Shown: positions 47,553 to 55,679 of the stretch, in pieces
How the letters are laid out: every line of letters starts with the position of its first letter
Position numbering within the stretch: position 1 is the stretch's first letter
Source of the DNA: Bacteroidota bacterium
Lineage (GTDB): Bacteria; Bacteroidota; Bacteroidia; Chitinophagales; Chitinophagaceae
Direction of reading: 5' to 3'
Assembly (NCBI GenBank): GCA_016866355.1
Contig: VGMN01000004.1
Coordinates: 1 to 64,000, forward strand
Length of the DNA: 64,000 nucleotides
Notes under the pieces: generated by a model
The model's database searches: none
Seen by the model: only the letters and a program-made list of their open reading frames with translations
What the model was told of the DNA's origin: nothing
Translations under genes and position numbers: made by a program

Positions 47553-49202
47553 TTAACGCATTTTTTTGTAGGCATTAATCAAGCCATTAGTAGAGGAGTC
47601 GTGACTTTTTATTGGTTTGTTGTCTGCCAACTCTGGAAGTATTTTTTTGGCTAATTGTTTTCCCAATTCCACTCCCCATTGGTCAAAGCTATAGATGTTC
47701 CAAATTACGCCCTGTGTAAAAATTTTATGTTCATACAGCGCTATTAATTGGCCCAAGGAAAAGGGGTTTAATTTTTTAACAAGTATTGAATTGGTGGGTT
47801 TATTTCCTTTAAAAACTTTAAAGGGTGTTAGCTTTTTTATTTCAGCCGGGCTAAGTCCTAGTTTTTTTAACTCTTGCTTGACCTCAGTAATTGATTTTCC
47901 TTGTAACAGAGCCCCGGTTTGAGCAAAAAAGTTACTCATCAATTTTTGATGATGGTCCCCAATAGGGTTATGCGATTGTGCGGCAGCAATAAAATCACAG
48001 GGTATTAAGGGGGTGCCTTGATGAATCAGTTGGTAAAAGGCATGCTGCCCATTGGTGCCTGGTTCTCCCCAAATAATGGGCCCGGTTGCATACGAAACAG
48101 GCTTACCATTACGGTCTGTTTGTTTTCCGTTACTTTCCATATTTCCTTGTTGGAAATAAGCGGGAAATCGATGAAGGTATTGGTCATAAGGAAGAATCGC
48201 TTCAGTTTGTGCACCAAAAAAATTAGTGTACCAAATTCCCAATAATGCCATAATTACTGGCATGTTTTCTTTTAAAGGCGCATTCTTAAAATGATTATCC
48301 ATGTGATGCGCTCCTTTAAGAAGGTCAATAAAGCAGTCAAAGCCAATGGTAAGTGAAATGGATAAGCCTATGGCACTCCAAATTGAGTAGCGTCCTCCCA
48401 CCCAATCCCAAAAAGTAAACATGTTTTTACTGTCAATTCCAAACCGTAGGACTTCTTTCTCATTAGTGCTCAACGCTACAAAATGCTTAGCTATATGAGA
48501 TTCTTTTTTTACTTTTTTCAAAAACCACTCCCTTGCTGTGAATGCATTGGTCATGGTCTCTTGGGTTGTAAATGTTTTTGATGCAATTAGAAAAAGCGTC
48601 TCCTCTGGGTCTACTTTTTTCAAGATTTCAGCAATATGGCTTCCATCTACATTAGAGACAAAAAAGGTCTCAATCCCTTTTTTCCAATAGGGTTTAAGCG
48701 CTTCTGTCACCATAAGCGGCCCAAGGTCGCTTCCACCAATCCCAATATTTACTATATACTTTATTCGTTTTCCACTAAATCCCCTGTGCTTACCCAAATG
48801 AATCCCCTCACAAAAGGCCTTCATCTGTCCTAGCACTTTTTTTATAGCGGGCATTACATTTTTCCCCTCAACAAATATGGGCTGCTTACTAAAATTCCGA
48901 AGTGCTGTATGTAGTACAGCTCTGTGTTCAGTTGCATTGATAGCAGCGCCTGAAAAGAGCATCGACCTAGACTCTTCTAGTTGGCATGCTTTTGCCAAGC
49001 CCACTAATAAGTCCATAGTTGTCTCAGTAATCCTGTTTTTAGAATAATCTAATACTAGATCTTTTGTGCAGCAGGAGAATTTATTAAAACGGGATGGATC
49101 AGTTGCGAAAAGTTGCTGCAGCGAAATGTGCTTATTTTTTTTATAGTGGGCCTGTAATTTTTCCCAAGCAATGGTTTTTGTTGGATTAATGGCCGGCAAC
49201 AT
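47553..49202 (-). CDS. pgi: glucose-6-phosphate isomerase
   Basis: Interconverts glucose-6-phosphate and fructose-6-phosphate. The phosphosugar-binding SIS region has [13 protein letters not shown], and the family signature runs through [16 protein letters not shown], which contains the catalytic His. The C-terminal signature [12 protein letters not shown] is intact. The length of 549 residues matches the E. coli enzyme. Its ATG lies 17 nt inside the threonine aldolase gene, so it is probably translated by coupling from that gene. Confidence 0.96.
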   Translation of the reverse strand: MLPAINPTKTIAWEKLQAHYKKNKHISLQQLFATDPSRFNKFSCCTKDLVLDYSKNRITETTMDLLVGLAKACQLEESRSMLFSGAAINATEHRAVLHTALRNFSKQPIFVEGKNVMPAIKKVLGQMKAFCEGIHLGKHRGFSGKRIKYIVNIGIGGSDLGPLMVTEALKPYWKKGIETFFVSNVDGSHIAEILKKVDPEETLFLIASKTFTTQETMTNAFTAREWFLKKVKKESHIAKHFVALSTNEKEVLRFGIDSKNMFTFWDWVGGRYSIWSAIGLSISLTIGFDCFIDLLKGAHHMDNHFKNAPLKENMPVIMALLGIWYTNFFGAQTEAILPYDQYLHRFPAYFQQGNMESNGKQTDRNGKPVSYATGPIIWGEPGTNGQHAFYQLIHQGTPLIPCDFIAAAQSHNPIGDHHQKLMSNFFAQTGALLQGKSITEVKQELKKLGLSPAEIKKLTPFKVFKGNKPTNSILVKKLNPFSLGQLIALYEHKIFTQGVIWNIYSFDQWGVELGKQLAKKILPELADNKPIKSHDSSTNGLINAYKKMR

Positions 49203-50229
49203 ATTTCAAACTTTTTAATGCTGTTACAGTTTTATCAATCATGGTGGATGTGATATCAAGGTGAGTTACCAGTCTGACTCTATTGGGAGCTATGGCGTAG
49301 GCCAAAATACCCCTTTCCTTCATAGCACCTACAAGGGTAGGGGCAGACAATCCATCTTGCAACTCAAAAATGACAATGTTTGTTTCTACTGGTAGCACTT
49401 TTTTCACAAAGGGTAAAGAGAGAAGTGTGGACGCTAGCGTGGCTGCGTGTACATGATCTATTTTGAGTCGTTCTAAGTGATTATCCAATGCATAAATTCC
49501 AGCTGCAGCCAGAAAGCCGGCCTGCCTCATTCCGCCCCCAAACACCTTGCGAACTCTTCGGGCTTTTTTTATAAAACTGCTACTCCCCACTAATAAACTT
49601 CCAACAGGGCAGCCAAGGCTTTTGCTTAGACATACTGAGATACTATCAAACACTTGCCCATATTGCAAAGCTGATTCGTTTTTTGCAATTAGTGCATTCC
49701 AAAGCCTGGCGCCATCAAGATGTAATGCCAATTGATTTTTGTTGCAAACATTTCGTATCTGTTTAATTTCTTCAAAATCATAACAACTGCCACCTCCGCG
49801 GTTACTTGTGTTTTCAAGTGATACCAGCCTGCTAATTGGTCGGTGTACATCGTCGGGTTGAACGGAGGATTCAATTTGAGAAGCGGTAATTCGTCCATAG
49901 TTCCCTGCTAACAGTTTTACTGAGCACAGTGCATTGAATGCAATTCCACCCCCCTCGTATTGATAAATATGCGAATTTTCATCACAAATAATTTCATCCC
50001 CGGGTTGGGTATGGCATTTAATGGCAATCTGGTTTGTCATGGTACCAGAAGGGCAGAAAATGGCTGCCTGCATTCCAAATAATTCAGCTGTTTTTCTTTC
50101 TAGTGCATTAATTGAGGGATCTTCTCCAAACACATCATCTCCAACAGCTGCTTGTTGCATGGCCGCGTGCATCCCTGGTGTGGGTTTAGTCACGGTATCG
50201 GACCTAAAATCAATTATCGAATCTTGCAT
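49186..50229 (-). CDS. ltaE: low-specificity L-threonine aldolase
   Basis: A PLP-dependent enzyme that cleaves L-threonine or allo-threonine to glycine and acetaldehyde. [17 protein letters not shown] is the canonical start. The PLP-binding lysine is in [14 protein letters not shown], and [11 protein letters not shown] supplies the cofactor-contacting Asp and Arg. The length is 347 residues. It is the first gene of a two-gene unit with pgi. Related beta-eliminating lyases such as tryptophanase differ in the lysine region. Confidence 0.92.
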   Translation of the reverse strand: MQDSIIDFRSDTVTKPTPGMHAAMQQAAVGDDVFGEDPSINALERKTAELFGMQAAIFCPSGTMTNQIAIKCHTQPGDEIICDENSHIYQYEGGGIAFNALCSVKLLAGNYGRITASQIESSVQPDDVHRPISRLVSLENTSNRGGGSCYDFEEIKQIRNVCNKNQLALHLDGARLWNALIAKNESALQYGQVFDSISVCLSKSLGCPVGSLLVGSSSFIKKARRVRKVFGGGMRQAGFLAAAGIYALDNHLERLKIDHVHAATLASTLLSLPFVKKVLPVETNIVIFELQDGLSAPTLVGAMKERGILAYAIAPNRVRLVTHLDITSTMIDKTVTALKSLKYVAGH

Positions 50230-50254
50230 ACCCGCAAGTTAGCAATCGGTCGGT

Positions 50255-50262
50255 TATCTTTG
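50255..50262 (+). promoter_or_regulatory. -7 box of yajQ
   Basis: TATCTTTG lies 15 nt before the yajQ ATG. Confidence 0.55.
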
Positions 50263-50277
50263 TTATAAATTCAGGAT

Positions 50278-50769
50278 ATGCCATCATTTGATATTGTTAG
50301 TAAAGTTGAATTACAGGCCTTGGATAATGCGGTGAATGTGACCACACGCGAAATTTCTAATCGGTTTGATTTTAAAGGAGCACACGTGCTAGTGGAGTTA
50401 GATAAAAAGACATTTGTGCTAAAATTGGAGGCCGAAGACGAAATGAAAATGCGCCAGTTAATTGATGTCTTGGTAAGTCGCGCCAATAAACAGGGTATTG
50501 CGCCTGAAGCATTTGATCTCACCAAGGAGGGAGCCCAAAGTGGAAAGATTTGGAGAAAGGAAGTAAAGGTTAGAAATGGGCTGGGACAGGAGGAAGCTAA
50601 AAAGGTGGTCAAACTTGTAAAAGATGCTGGCTTGAAAGTACAAGCTTCTATACAAGATGACTTGGTAAGGGTGACGGGTAAAAAGATTGATGATTTACAA
50701 TCTGTTATTCAGTTGTGTAGGACAGCTGACTTGGGTTTGCCCCTGCAGTTTGTGAATATGAGGGATTGA
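50278..50769 (+). CDS. yajQ: YajQ-family nucleotide-binding protein
   Basis: A 163-residue cytoplasmic protein with the duplicated YajQ fold. The start MPSFDIVSKVELQALDNAVN and the later TREISNRFDFKGAHV are diagnostic. Homologues bind cyclic di-GMP or nucleic acid and act with transcription regulators in some proteobacteria. The role in Bacteroidota is not established. It has its own box and lies about 90 nt upstream of rpmE2. Confidence 0.92.
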   Translation: MPSFDIVSKVELQALDNAVNVTTREISNRFDFKGAHVLVELDKKTFVLKLEAEDEMKMRQLIDVLVSRANKQGIAPEAFDLTKEGAQSGKIWRKEVKVRNGLGQEEAKKVVKLVKDAGLKVQASIQDDLVRVTGKKIDDLQSVIQLCRTADLGLPLQFVNMRD

Positions 50770-50793
50770 TTTGGCTGTTCTGGCTTTACCTCG

Positions 50794-50801
50794 TAAATTT
50801 G
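50794..50801 (+). promoter_or_regulatory. -7 box of rpmE2
   Basis: TAAATTTG lies 59 nt before the ATG, leaving a leader that contains the hairpin at 50821-50840. Confidence 0.55.
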
Positions 50802-50820
50802 CCTCCCACAATTAATTCAT

Positions 50821-50840
50821 CTTACGGCAAAATCCGTAAG
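50821..50840 (+). promoter_or_regulatory. rpmE2 leader hairpin / dyad
   Basis: CTTACGG-CAAAAT-CCGTAAG is a perfect 7-bp inverted repeat between the rpmE2 box and ATG (20 nt before the start). It is either an RNA hairpin that could be a ribosomal-protein leader or a protein operator. It has no T run, so it is not a terminator. Confidence 0.55.
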
Positions 50841-50860
50841 GCCTTAAAAATCATAGTTTT

Positions 50861-51112
50861 ATGAAACAAGGAATCCACCCAGAAAGCTATCGCCTGGTAG
50901 TTTTCAAAGACATGAGTAACGGACACACTTTTTTAAGTCGTTCCACTGCAGCTTCTAAAGAGATGGTAAAATGGGAAGATGGTAATGAATATCCACTCAT
51001 AAAATTGGAGATTTCCAATATGTCTCACCCATTCTTTACTGGTAAGAATATGTTGGTTGACACGGCAGGACGTATCGATAAGTTCAAAAAGAAATACGCT
51101 GCAAAAAAATAA
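50861..51112 (+). CDS. rpmE2: 50S ribosomal protein L31 type B
   Basis: A ribosomal protein of the large-subunit central protuberance, 83 residues. [25 protein letters not shown] and [23 protein letters not shown] are characteristic. It has no cysteines, so it is the zinc-independent (C-) form. It has its own promoter, a structured leader and a terminator, so it is a single-gene unit. Confidence 0.96.
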   Translation: MKQGIHPESYRLVVFKDMSNGHTFLSRSTAASKEMVKWEDGNEYPLIKLEISNMSHPFFTGKNMLVDTAGRIDKFKKKYAAKK

Positions 51113-51132
51113 TCTACTAATAGTAAGTATTG

Positions 51133-51162
51133 AAAACGCCCTGCTAATGTGGGGCGTTTTTT
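51133..51162 (+). terminator. terminator of rpmE2
   Basis: The stem AAAACGCCC/GGGCGTTTT with a 10-nt loop is followed by TTATTTT. It overlaps the front of the ORF-track ORF at 51149, showing that the track start is too early. Confidence 0.85.
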
Positions 51163-51202
51163 ATTTTCTAGGCCTATCCGCATTCTCATTATTTTTACCA
51201 CT

Positions 51203-52387
51203 GTGGGAAAAAAGTATATCATTTTCACAGAAGAGTTTTGTCAGCCAGCGCTGTTATATCCATTTTCGCTAACCCGACAAATTCAGGATTTACGAATTGG
51301 AATTTTGACCATTCGTGAAAAATGGGAACGGTACTTGCCGTGGTCATCATTTGATAAAGTGTTGGATAATTACAAGGATCATTCAAGAAGTGTGCAATTA
51401 AACCAAATCAAAAAAGGGGACACCTGGTTCTTACTCCATGCTACTATTCTTCCTACTCCATCATTGGTAAACCGGATAAAAAAAATGCAGCCGGGGGATT
51501 GTTTATTGGGTGAACAAGGAGGACCTATTGTGTATTGTTTTACACAGCAGCAATTGGATGCCAATCAGCAAATTCAAATCAAACGTACAACCGCCTTTAC
51601 TAAGCCTATCAGTCAAGTCAAATATCCTTGGGATTTGACTCGTATGAATGCAATTGCTATTCAGGAAGATTTTCTATTGTTGACAAAAGGCCGAAGAACA
51701 GCACGTCTTTCAAAAACTAATCGAGTTTGGGGTGCAAAAAATATTTTTATTGAAAAAGGTGCTAAGGTTGAGGGGGCTTTTATAAATGCCACGGAGGGTC
51801 CTGTTTATATTGCAGCTGGTGCTGAAATTATGGAAGGGGCTCTAATTCGGGGACCGTTGGCCATCGGAGAAGGTGCCTGTATTAAAATGGGGGCAAAGAT
51901 TTATGGGGCCACCACCATTGGCCCTTATTGTACTGCAGGTGGTGAAATTAAGAATAGCATATTCTTCGGTAATAGTAATAAAGCACATGATGGGTACATT
52001 GGAGATGCAGTCATAGGGGAGTGGTGTAATTTGGGTGCAGGTACCACTAACTCAAATATTAAAAATAACGCAGGCTCAATTCGTTTCGCAACGCCTGATG
52101 GGGAGGTTGATGCAGGAATTAAATGCGGAGTGATGATGGGAGATTATGTGCGTACCAGCATTAACTCCTCTATTAATACGGGTACTTTAATTGGACCTTG
52201 CTCCGTACTATTGGAACCTGGATTATCTCCTAAATTAATTCCCGCATTTTCTTGGGGGCATGATGGTATTACAAAATACAAGTGGTCCAAGGTATTGGAA
52301 GATATTAAGCGTTGGAAGGCGCTTAAAAAGCGCACTGTCAGCAGCTGGGAGGAAAATATGTTGAAAGCTATTTACACCGCCAAATAA
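51203..52387 (+). CDS. GlmU-like sugar-nucleotide transferase homologue
   Basis: About 394 residues in two parts. An N-terminal domain (PALLYPFSLTRQIQDLRIGILTIREKWE) resembles the degenerate nucleotidyltransferase fold common in Bacteroidota, without the GxGTRM signature of active GlmU. A C-terminal left-handed beta-helix (about 190-370) has hexapeptide repeats as in GlmU and WGAKNIFIEKGAKVEGAF. It may be an acetyl- or sugar-transferase in envelope precursor synthesis; the activity is not proven. GTG 51203 gives the typical start (KKYIIFTEEF); the ORF-track start lies inside the rpmE2 terminator. tpiA follows after 9 nt. Confidence 0.78.
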   Translation: MGKKYIIFTEEFCQPALLYPFSLTRQIQDLRIGILTIREKWERYLPWSSFDKVLDNYKDHSRSVQLNQIKKGDTWFLLHATILPTPSLVNRIKKMQPGDCLLGEQGGPIVYCFTQQQLDANQQIQIKRTTAFTKPISQVKYPWDLTRMNAIAIQEDFLLLTKGRRTARLSKTNRVWGAKNIFIEKGAKVEGAFINATEGPVYIAAGAEIMEGALIRGPLAIGEGACIKMGAKIYGATTIGPYCTAGGEIKNSIFFGNSNKAHDGYIGDAVIGEWCNLGAGTTNSNIKNNAGSIRFATPDGEVDAGIKCGVMMGDYVRTSINSSINTGTLIGPCSVLLEPGLSPKLIPAFSWGHDGITKYKWSKVLEDIKRWKALKKRTVSSWEENMLKAIYTAK

Positions 52388-52396
52388 TAGAGCAAA

Positions 52397-53161
52397 ATGA
52401 GAAAAAAAATTGCAGCAGCTAATTGGAAAATGAATTTAAGCTGGAAAGAGGGAAAAGAGTTGATAAGTCAGCTCATCGAATTAAGCCCAACAATCCCTAC
52501 CGCACACCAAGTGATTATAGCAGTGCCGTTTCCCTACCTTGAGTTGGCCGCTCAATTAGTTGCAGCGCAACCAGGATATTTCATATCGGCACAGAATTGT
52601 TACCATAAGGCTGCTGGAGCCTACACTGGAGAGGTTGCGGCTTCTATGCTTGCTTCAGTGGGTATTAAGTATTGTATTGTTGGGCATAGCGAACGTAGAG
52701 AATACCAACAAGAAACGCCCGAACAATTAGCAGCCAAATTGCAGCTCTGTTTTACGCATGCTATTACTCCAATTTTTTGTTGTGGCGAACCATTGTCTGT
52801 TAGAGAGGGCGGTAATCCCAGTGAATATGTACGAAGTCAACTTGTTGACTCTTTATCTTGCTTAGCGTCAGAACAAATTGCCCAACTTATAATTGCATAT
52901 GAGCCAATTTGGGCCATAGGTACTGGCAAAACCGCCTCGCCCGAACAGGCGCAAGAAATGCATTTAGCCATTCGAAATTATCTCACTGAATCTTATGGCA
53001 GTGCTATTGCGCAGGGCATTCCTATCTTATATGGGGGAAGTGTAAAGGGTAGTAATGCGACAGCCATTTTTGCTAATCCTGATATTGATGGCGGTTTAGT
53101 AGGAGGTGCCTCATTGAATGCAGTAGAATTTGCTACAATTATAGGTGCTTTGCCCCAGTGA
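52397..53161 (+). CDS. tpiA: triosephosphate isomerase
   Basis: A glycolytic (beta/alpha)8 enzyme of 254 residues. The catalytic Lys11 is in AANWKMN, His in IVGHSERR, and Glu in AYEPIWAIGTGKTA. The phosphate loops YGGSVKGSN and GGLVGGASL are intact. It lies 9 nt downstream of the GlmU-like gene and is probably cotranscribed with it. It is convergent with pafA with only 2 nt between them. Confidence 0.97.
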   Translation: MRKKIAAANWKMNLSWKEGKELISQLIELSPTIPTAHQVIIAVPFPYLELAAQLVAAQPGYFISAQNCYHKAAGAYTGEVAASMLASVGIKYCIVGHSERREYQQETPEQLAAKLQLCFTHAITPIFCCGEPLSVREGGNPSEYVRSQLVDSLSCLASEQIAQLIIAYEPIWAIGTGKTASPEQAQEMHLAIRNYLTESYGSAIAQGIPILYGGSVKGSNATAIFANPDIDGGLVGGASLNAVEFATIIGALPQ

Positions 53162-53163
53162 GA

Positions 53164-54786
53164 TCATTTAATCACTTCACTTATGGCGCTACCAATATTG
53201 CCACTGGGCATTTGAATACGAAGCAAGGTGGCTAATGTGGGAGCAATATCTGACATACTGGTCTCGCGAATTGTTTTTCCTTTCTGTATCCCCCAGCCAA
53301 ACCATAAAAGTGGAATATGCGTGTCGTAAGGATTCCATAGGCCATGGGTAGTACCGCTTGTCCCACTGGCATCAATATATCCTGGTTTTAAAATTAGTTG
53401 GACTTCGCCACTCCGACGGGGGTGATAGCTAAGATTAATTGCTTTTTGTATGGTAGATGGAAGTGGGATGGTATTAGTTTCTGTAATTGGGAACAGGCGG
53501 TCAATGCCGGGTTCATTGGCGCACTCTTTTTTCAGCCAATCGGCAATTTCAGTTACAGCAATTCCCGCAGAGTCAAGTTTGTGAAGATTTAAATGATATT
53601 GGTAATTGTCATCACTCAAAATAATATTATTGATTTTGTAGGTCTTTTTTAAAGAAGCATTGAGGCGATCCATCAGTTTGCTTGTAAAAACACGCCCCCC
53701 TGGCAATCTGTTTTCTTGCATAAACTCTGGAATATGTGCGGCACCATGATCGGCTGTGAGAAAGAGGGTGTATTGATTTTTACCTATTTTCTGATCCAGC
53801 AATGATAAAAAATTACCAAGTGCTAAATCAAAACGAAGCATGGCATCTTCCGCTTCCATAGAGTTAGGTCCAAAGCTGTGTCCGATATAATCAGGTGAAG
53901 AAAAACTAACAGCTAATAGATCAGTGATAGCATCCTGTCCTAAATTTTCGTTTTCAAGCGCAGCCTTTGCAAACTCGAATGTTAATTCATTGCCGAAATA
54001 GGTAGTATTTAGTTTACCGTAATCCTTTCCTATGAATTTTTTTAGATCATAAGGAAACCCGTCTCCAAAAGGTTTGGCCTCATATGTTTTTTTATCCGAG
54101 GTGCTTTGTGCATATATTGTGCTATCAAAAAGCAAAGACCAACCTTTTTCATAATACTGGTCAGGTAGTTTTTGATCATTGAATTGGGTTACCCAGTTAG
54201 GCAGGGTGGGCATATAAAAAGTGGAAGTAATCCATTTGCCTACCGAGTTATCATACCAATAGGCGGCATTGGCGCTATGTCCTGCAGGTAAAATAGCGCC
54301 ACGATCTTTTATAGCTATTCCTATTACTTTACTTTTAAAATTTGTTGCAAGTCTTAGTTCATCTGCGATAGAGGTGACTAGCATATTTTTAGGGCTCATT
54401 TTGCCTTGAGAAGAGTTGCTTCCTACTGTTGCCACATTTTTATCTTCGGTACAATAAACAGTTCTATTTTGGTCCTTGTCCCACCACGCGTTACCCGTAA
54501 TACCTGTGATGGCTGGCGCGCTTCCCGTATAAACAACGCTATGCCCACAGGCTGTAACCGAAGGGGCACAATGGATGAGGGTATTTTCGCAGGTGTTTCC
54601 TTCTTTTAGTAATCTTTTAAAACCGCCTTTATCGCTATAAAAATCATAGTAACGGTATAAATAATCCCACCGCATTTGATCAAGCATTAATCCTACAACT
54701 AATTTTGGTCTTTCCAATTGCGTTTGGCTAAATACGGCACTAGAGAATAAAAGGAATAAAAGGATGGATGACAGAATGCGATTCAT
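53164..54786 (-). CDS. pafA: PafA-type alkaline phosphatase
   Basis: A secreted phosphomonoesterase of 540 residues with a signal peptide (about 1-21). The nucleophile Thr78 is in APSVTACGH, with Asn99 (TGNAWW) and Lys160/Arg162 (AIKDRGA). These align closely with Thr79, Asn100, Lys162 and Arg164 known for the Elizabethkingia PafA. Metal ligands are in LDQMRWDY and LTADHGA. It probably releases phosphate from organic phosphate outside the inner membrane. A TACCTTTA box lies 18 nt upstream. Confidence 0.92.
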   Translation of the reverse strand: MNRILSSILLFLLFSSAVFSQTQLERPKLVVGLMLDQMRWDYLYRYYDFYSDKGGFKRLLKEGNTCENTLIHCAPSVTACGHSVVYTGSAPAITGITGNAWWDKDQNRTVYCTEDKNVATVGSNSSQGKMSPKNMLVTSIADELRLATNFKSKVIGIAIKDRGAILPAGHSANAAYWYDNSVGKWITSTFYMPTLPNWVTQFNDQKLPDQYYEKGWSLLFDSTIYAQSTSDKKTYEAKPFGDGFPYDLKKFIGKDYGKLNTTYFGNELTFEFAKAALENENLGQDAITDLLAVSFSSPDYIGHSFGPNSMEAEDAMLRFDLALGNFLSLLDQKIGKNQYTLFLTADHGAAHIPEFMQENRLPGGRVFTSKLMDRLNASLKKTYKINNIILSDDNYQYHLNLHKLDSAGIAVTEIADWLKKECANEPGIDRLFPITETNTIPLPSTIQKAINLSYHPRRSGEVQLILKPGYIDASGTSGTTHGLWNPYDTHIPLLWFGWGIQKGKTIRETSMSDIAPTLATLLRIQMPSGNIGSAISEVIK

Positions 54787-54804
54787 GCTATAATTTTAAG
54801 TTTG

Positions 54805-54812
54805 TAAAGGTA
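54805..54812 (-). promoter_or_regulatory. -7 box of pafA
   Basis: Minus-strand TACCTTTA (one mismatch) lies 18 nt before the pafA ATG. No phosphate-response operator was recognised. Confidence 0.45.
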
Positions 54813-54844
54813 GGAAATTGAAAAATGGCTATTGAAGTCAGTCA

Positions 54845-55282
54845 TTATTTGATGGGGGTACAATGCTCAGCTAAAATCTGCACTTTTCCATTCCATTTAG
54901 TGATGGTTACGCTGCAGCGTTGTCGATCATCAAAGCTTTCCCCGTGATAAATTCCTTTGCCCTTCCAAATTGTGTTTACAACGGCCGTATTTCCTTCCAA
55001 TTGGATAGTTAGATTATCTCGCTCCATGGTTTGTAACGTATAAACTTGTGAACCGGCTGTAGCAACAAGGGCGGCACGATCAAATGTTCTGCCTGATTGG
55101 GTAAAATATAGGTAATGTGGGGAAAGGACTGAGTCTACAAGAGTGGCATTCTTAGTTTTCCAACCCCGATCAAATTTTTCCATTACAGTTTGGACCTCGT
55201 CTTCAGATAGCGGTGCTTCTTGTTGCGAAGTACAGGCTGTAAAAAAAATAAAAATCAGAATGGCTAGTAATTGTTTATTCAT
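54845..55282 (-). CDS. SnoaL/DUF4440-like lipoprotein
   Basis: A 145-residue lipoprotein with lipobox FFTAC (Cys17). The mature part is a small NTF2-like fold typical of DUF4440/SnoaL-like proteins (MEKFDRGWKTKNATLVDSVLSPHYLYFTQSGRTF). The function of this subgroup is not known, and a small-molecule-binding role would be a guess. Its start overlaps the preceding gene by 8 nt, making it the last of a polX-55275-54845 unit. Confidence 0.75.
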   Translation of the reverse strand: MNKQLLAILIFIFFTACTSQQEAPLSEDEVQTVMEKFDRGWKTKNATLVDSVLSPHYLYFTQSGRTFDRAALVATAGSQVYTLQTMERDNLTIQLEGNTAVVNTIWKGKGIYHGESFDDRQRCSVTITKWNGKVQILAEHCTPIK

Positions 55283-55670
55283 TTTTTAATAATAGTTCAT
55301 ATAACTCTTTGGTCCATGCTGTCCGGTGAACTTGTGTACGGCATCCTTTTTCCGCCTCATGGACTTCTACTAACAATTGATCTTCAAATTTACTAACCCA
55401 CTGGTTTTCGTTTATGCGGATCCAACCGTAGGTAGGGTCTTTGGTTAATTGGACTACCAGTTTTTCGCATACTGCCATCTCTTTTCCAAAATAGACTTCT
55501 CTAATACAAATTTTTTCATGGTTGTAAATAAGAGATGGTTTTACTAAGCTGCGCGAACGATTTTCTTTACACCAAGCCGCTGATTTTCCAACAAAGTTTT
55601 GACAAAAACCTGTTGCCGTAATTGCAAAAAGGCAGAGGCCTAGTGTAAACAGCTTCTTTTTTTCGAACAT
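55275..55670 (-). CDS. secreted cysteine-containing protein of unknown function
   Basis: A 131-residue protein with a signal peptide (about 1-23, cut near FCQN). The mature part has four cysteines (AWCKEN, KICIRE, AVCEKL, GCRTQ), consistent with two disulfides after export. I recognise no family. It sits between the polX-like gene (9-nt gap) and a SnoaL-like lipoprotein (8-nt overlap), so all three are probably transcribed together. Confidence 0.7.
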   Translation of the reverse strand: MFEKKKLFTLGLCLFAITATGFCQNFVGKSAAWCKENRSRSLVKPSLIYNHEKICIREVYFGKEMAVCEKLVVQLTKDPTYGWIRINENQWVSKFEDQLLVEVHEAEKGCRTQVHRTAWTKELYELLLKNE

Positions 55671-55679
55671 TGCAGAAAG

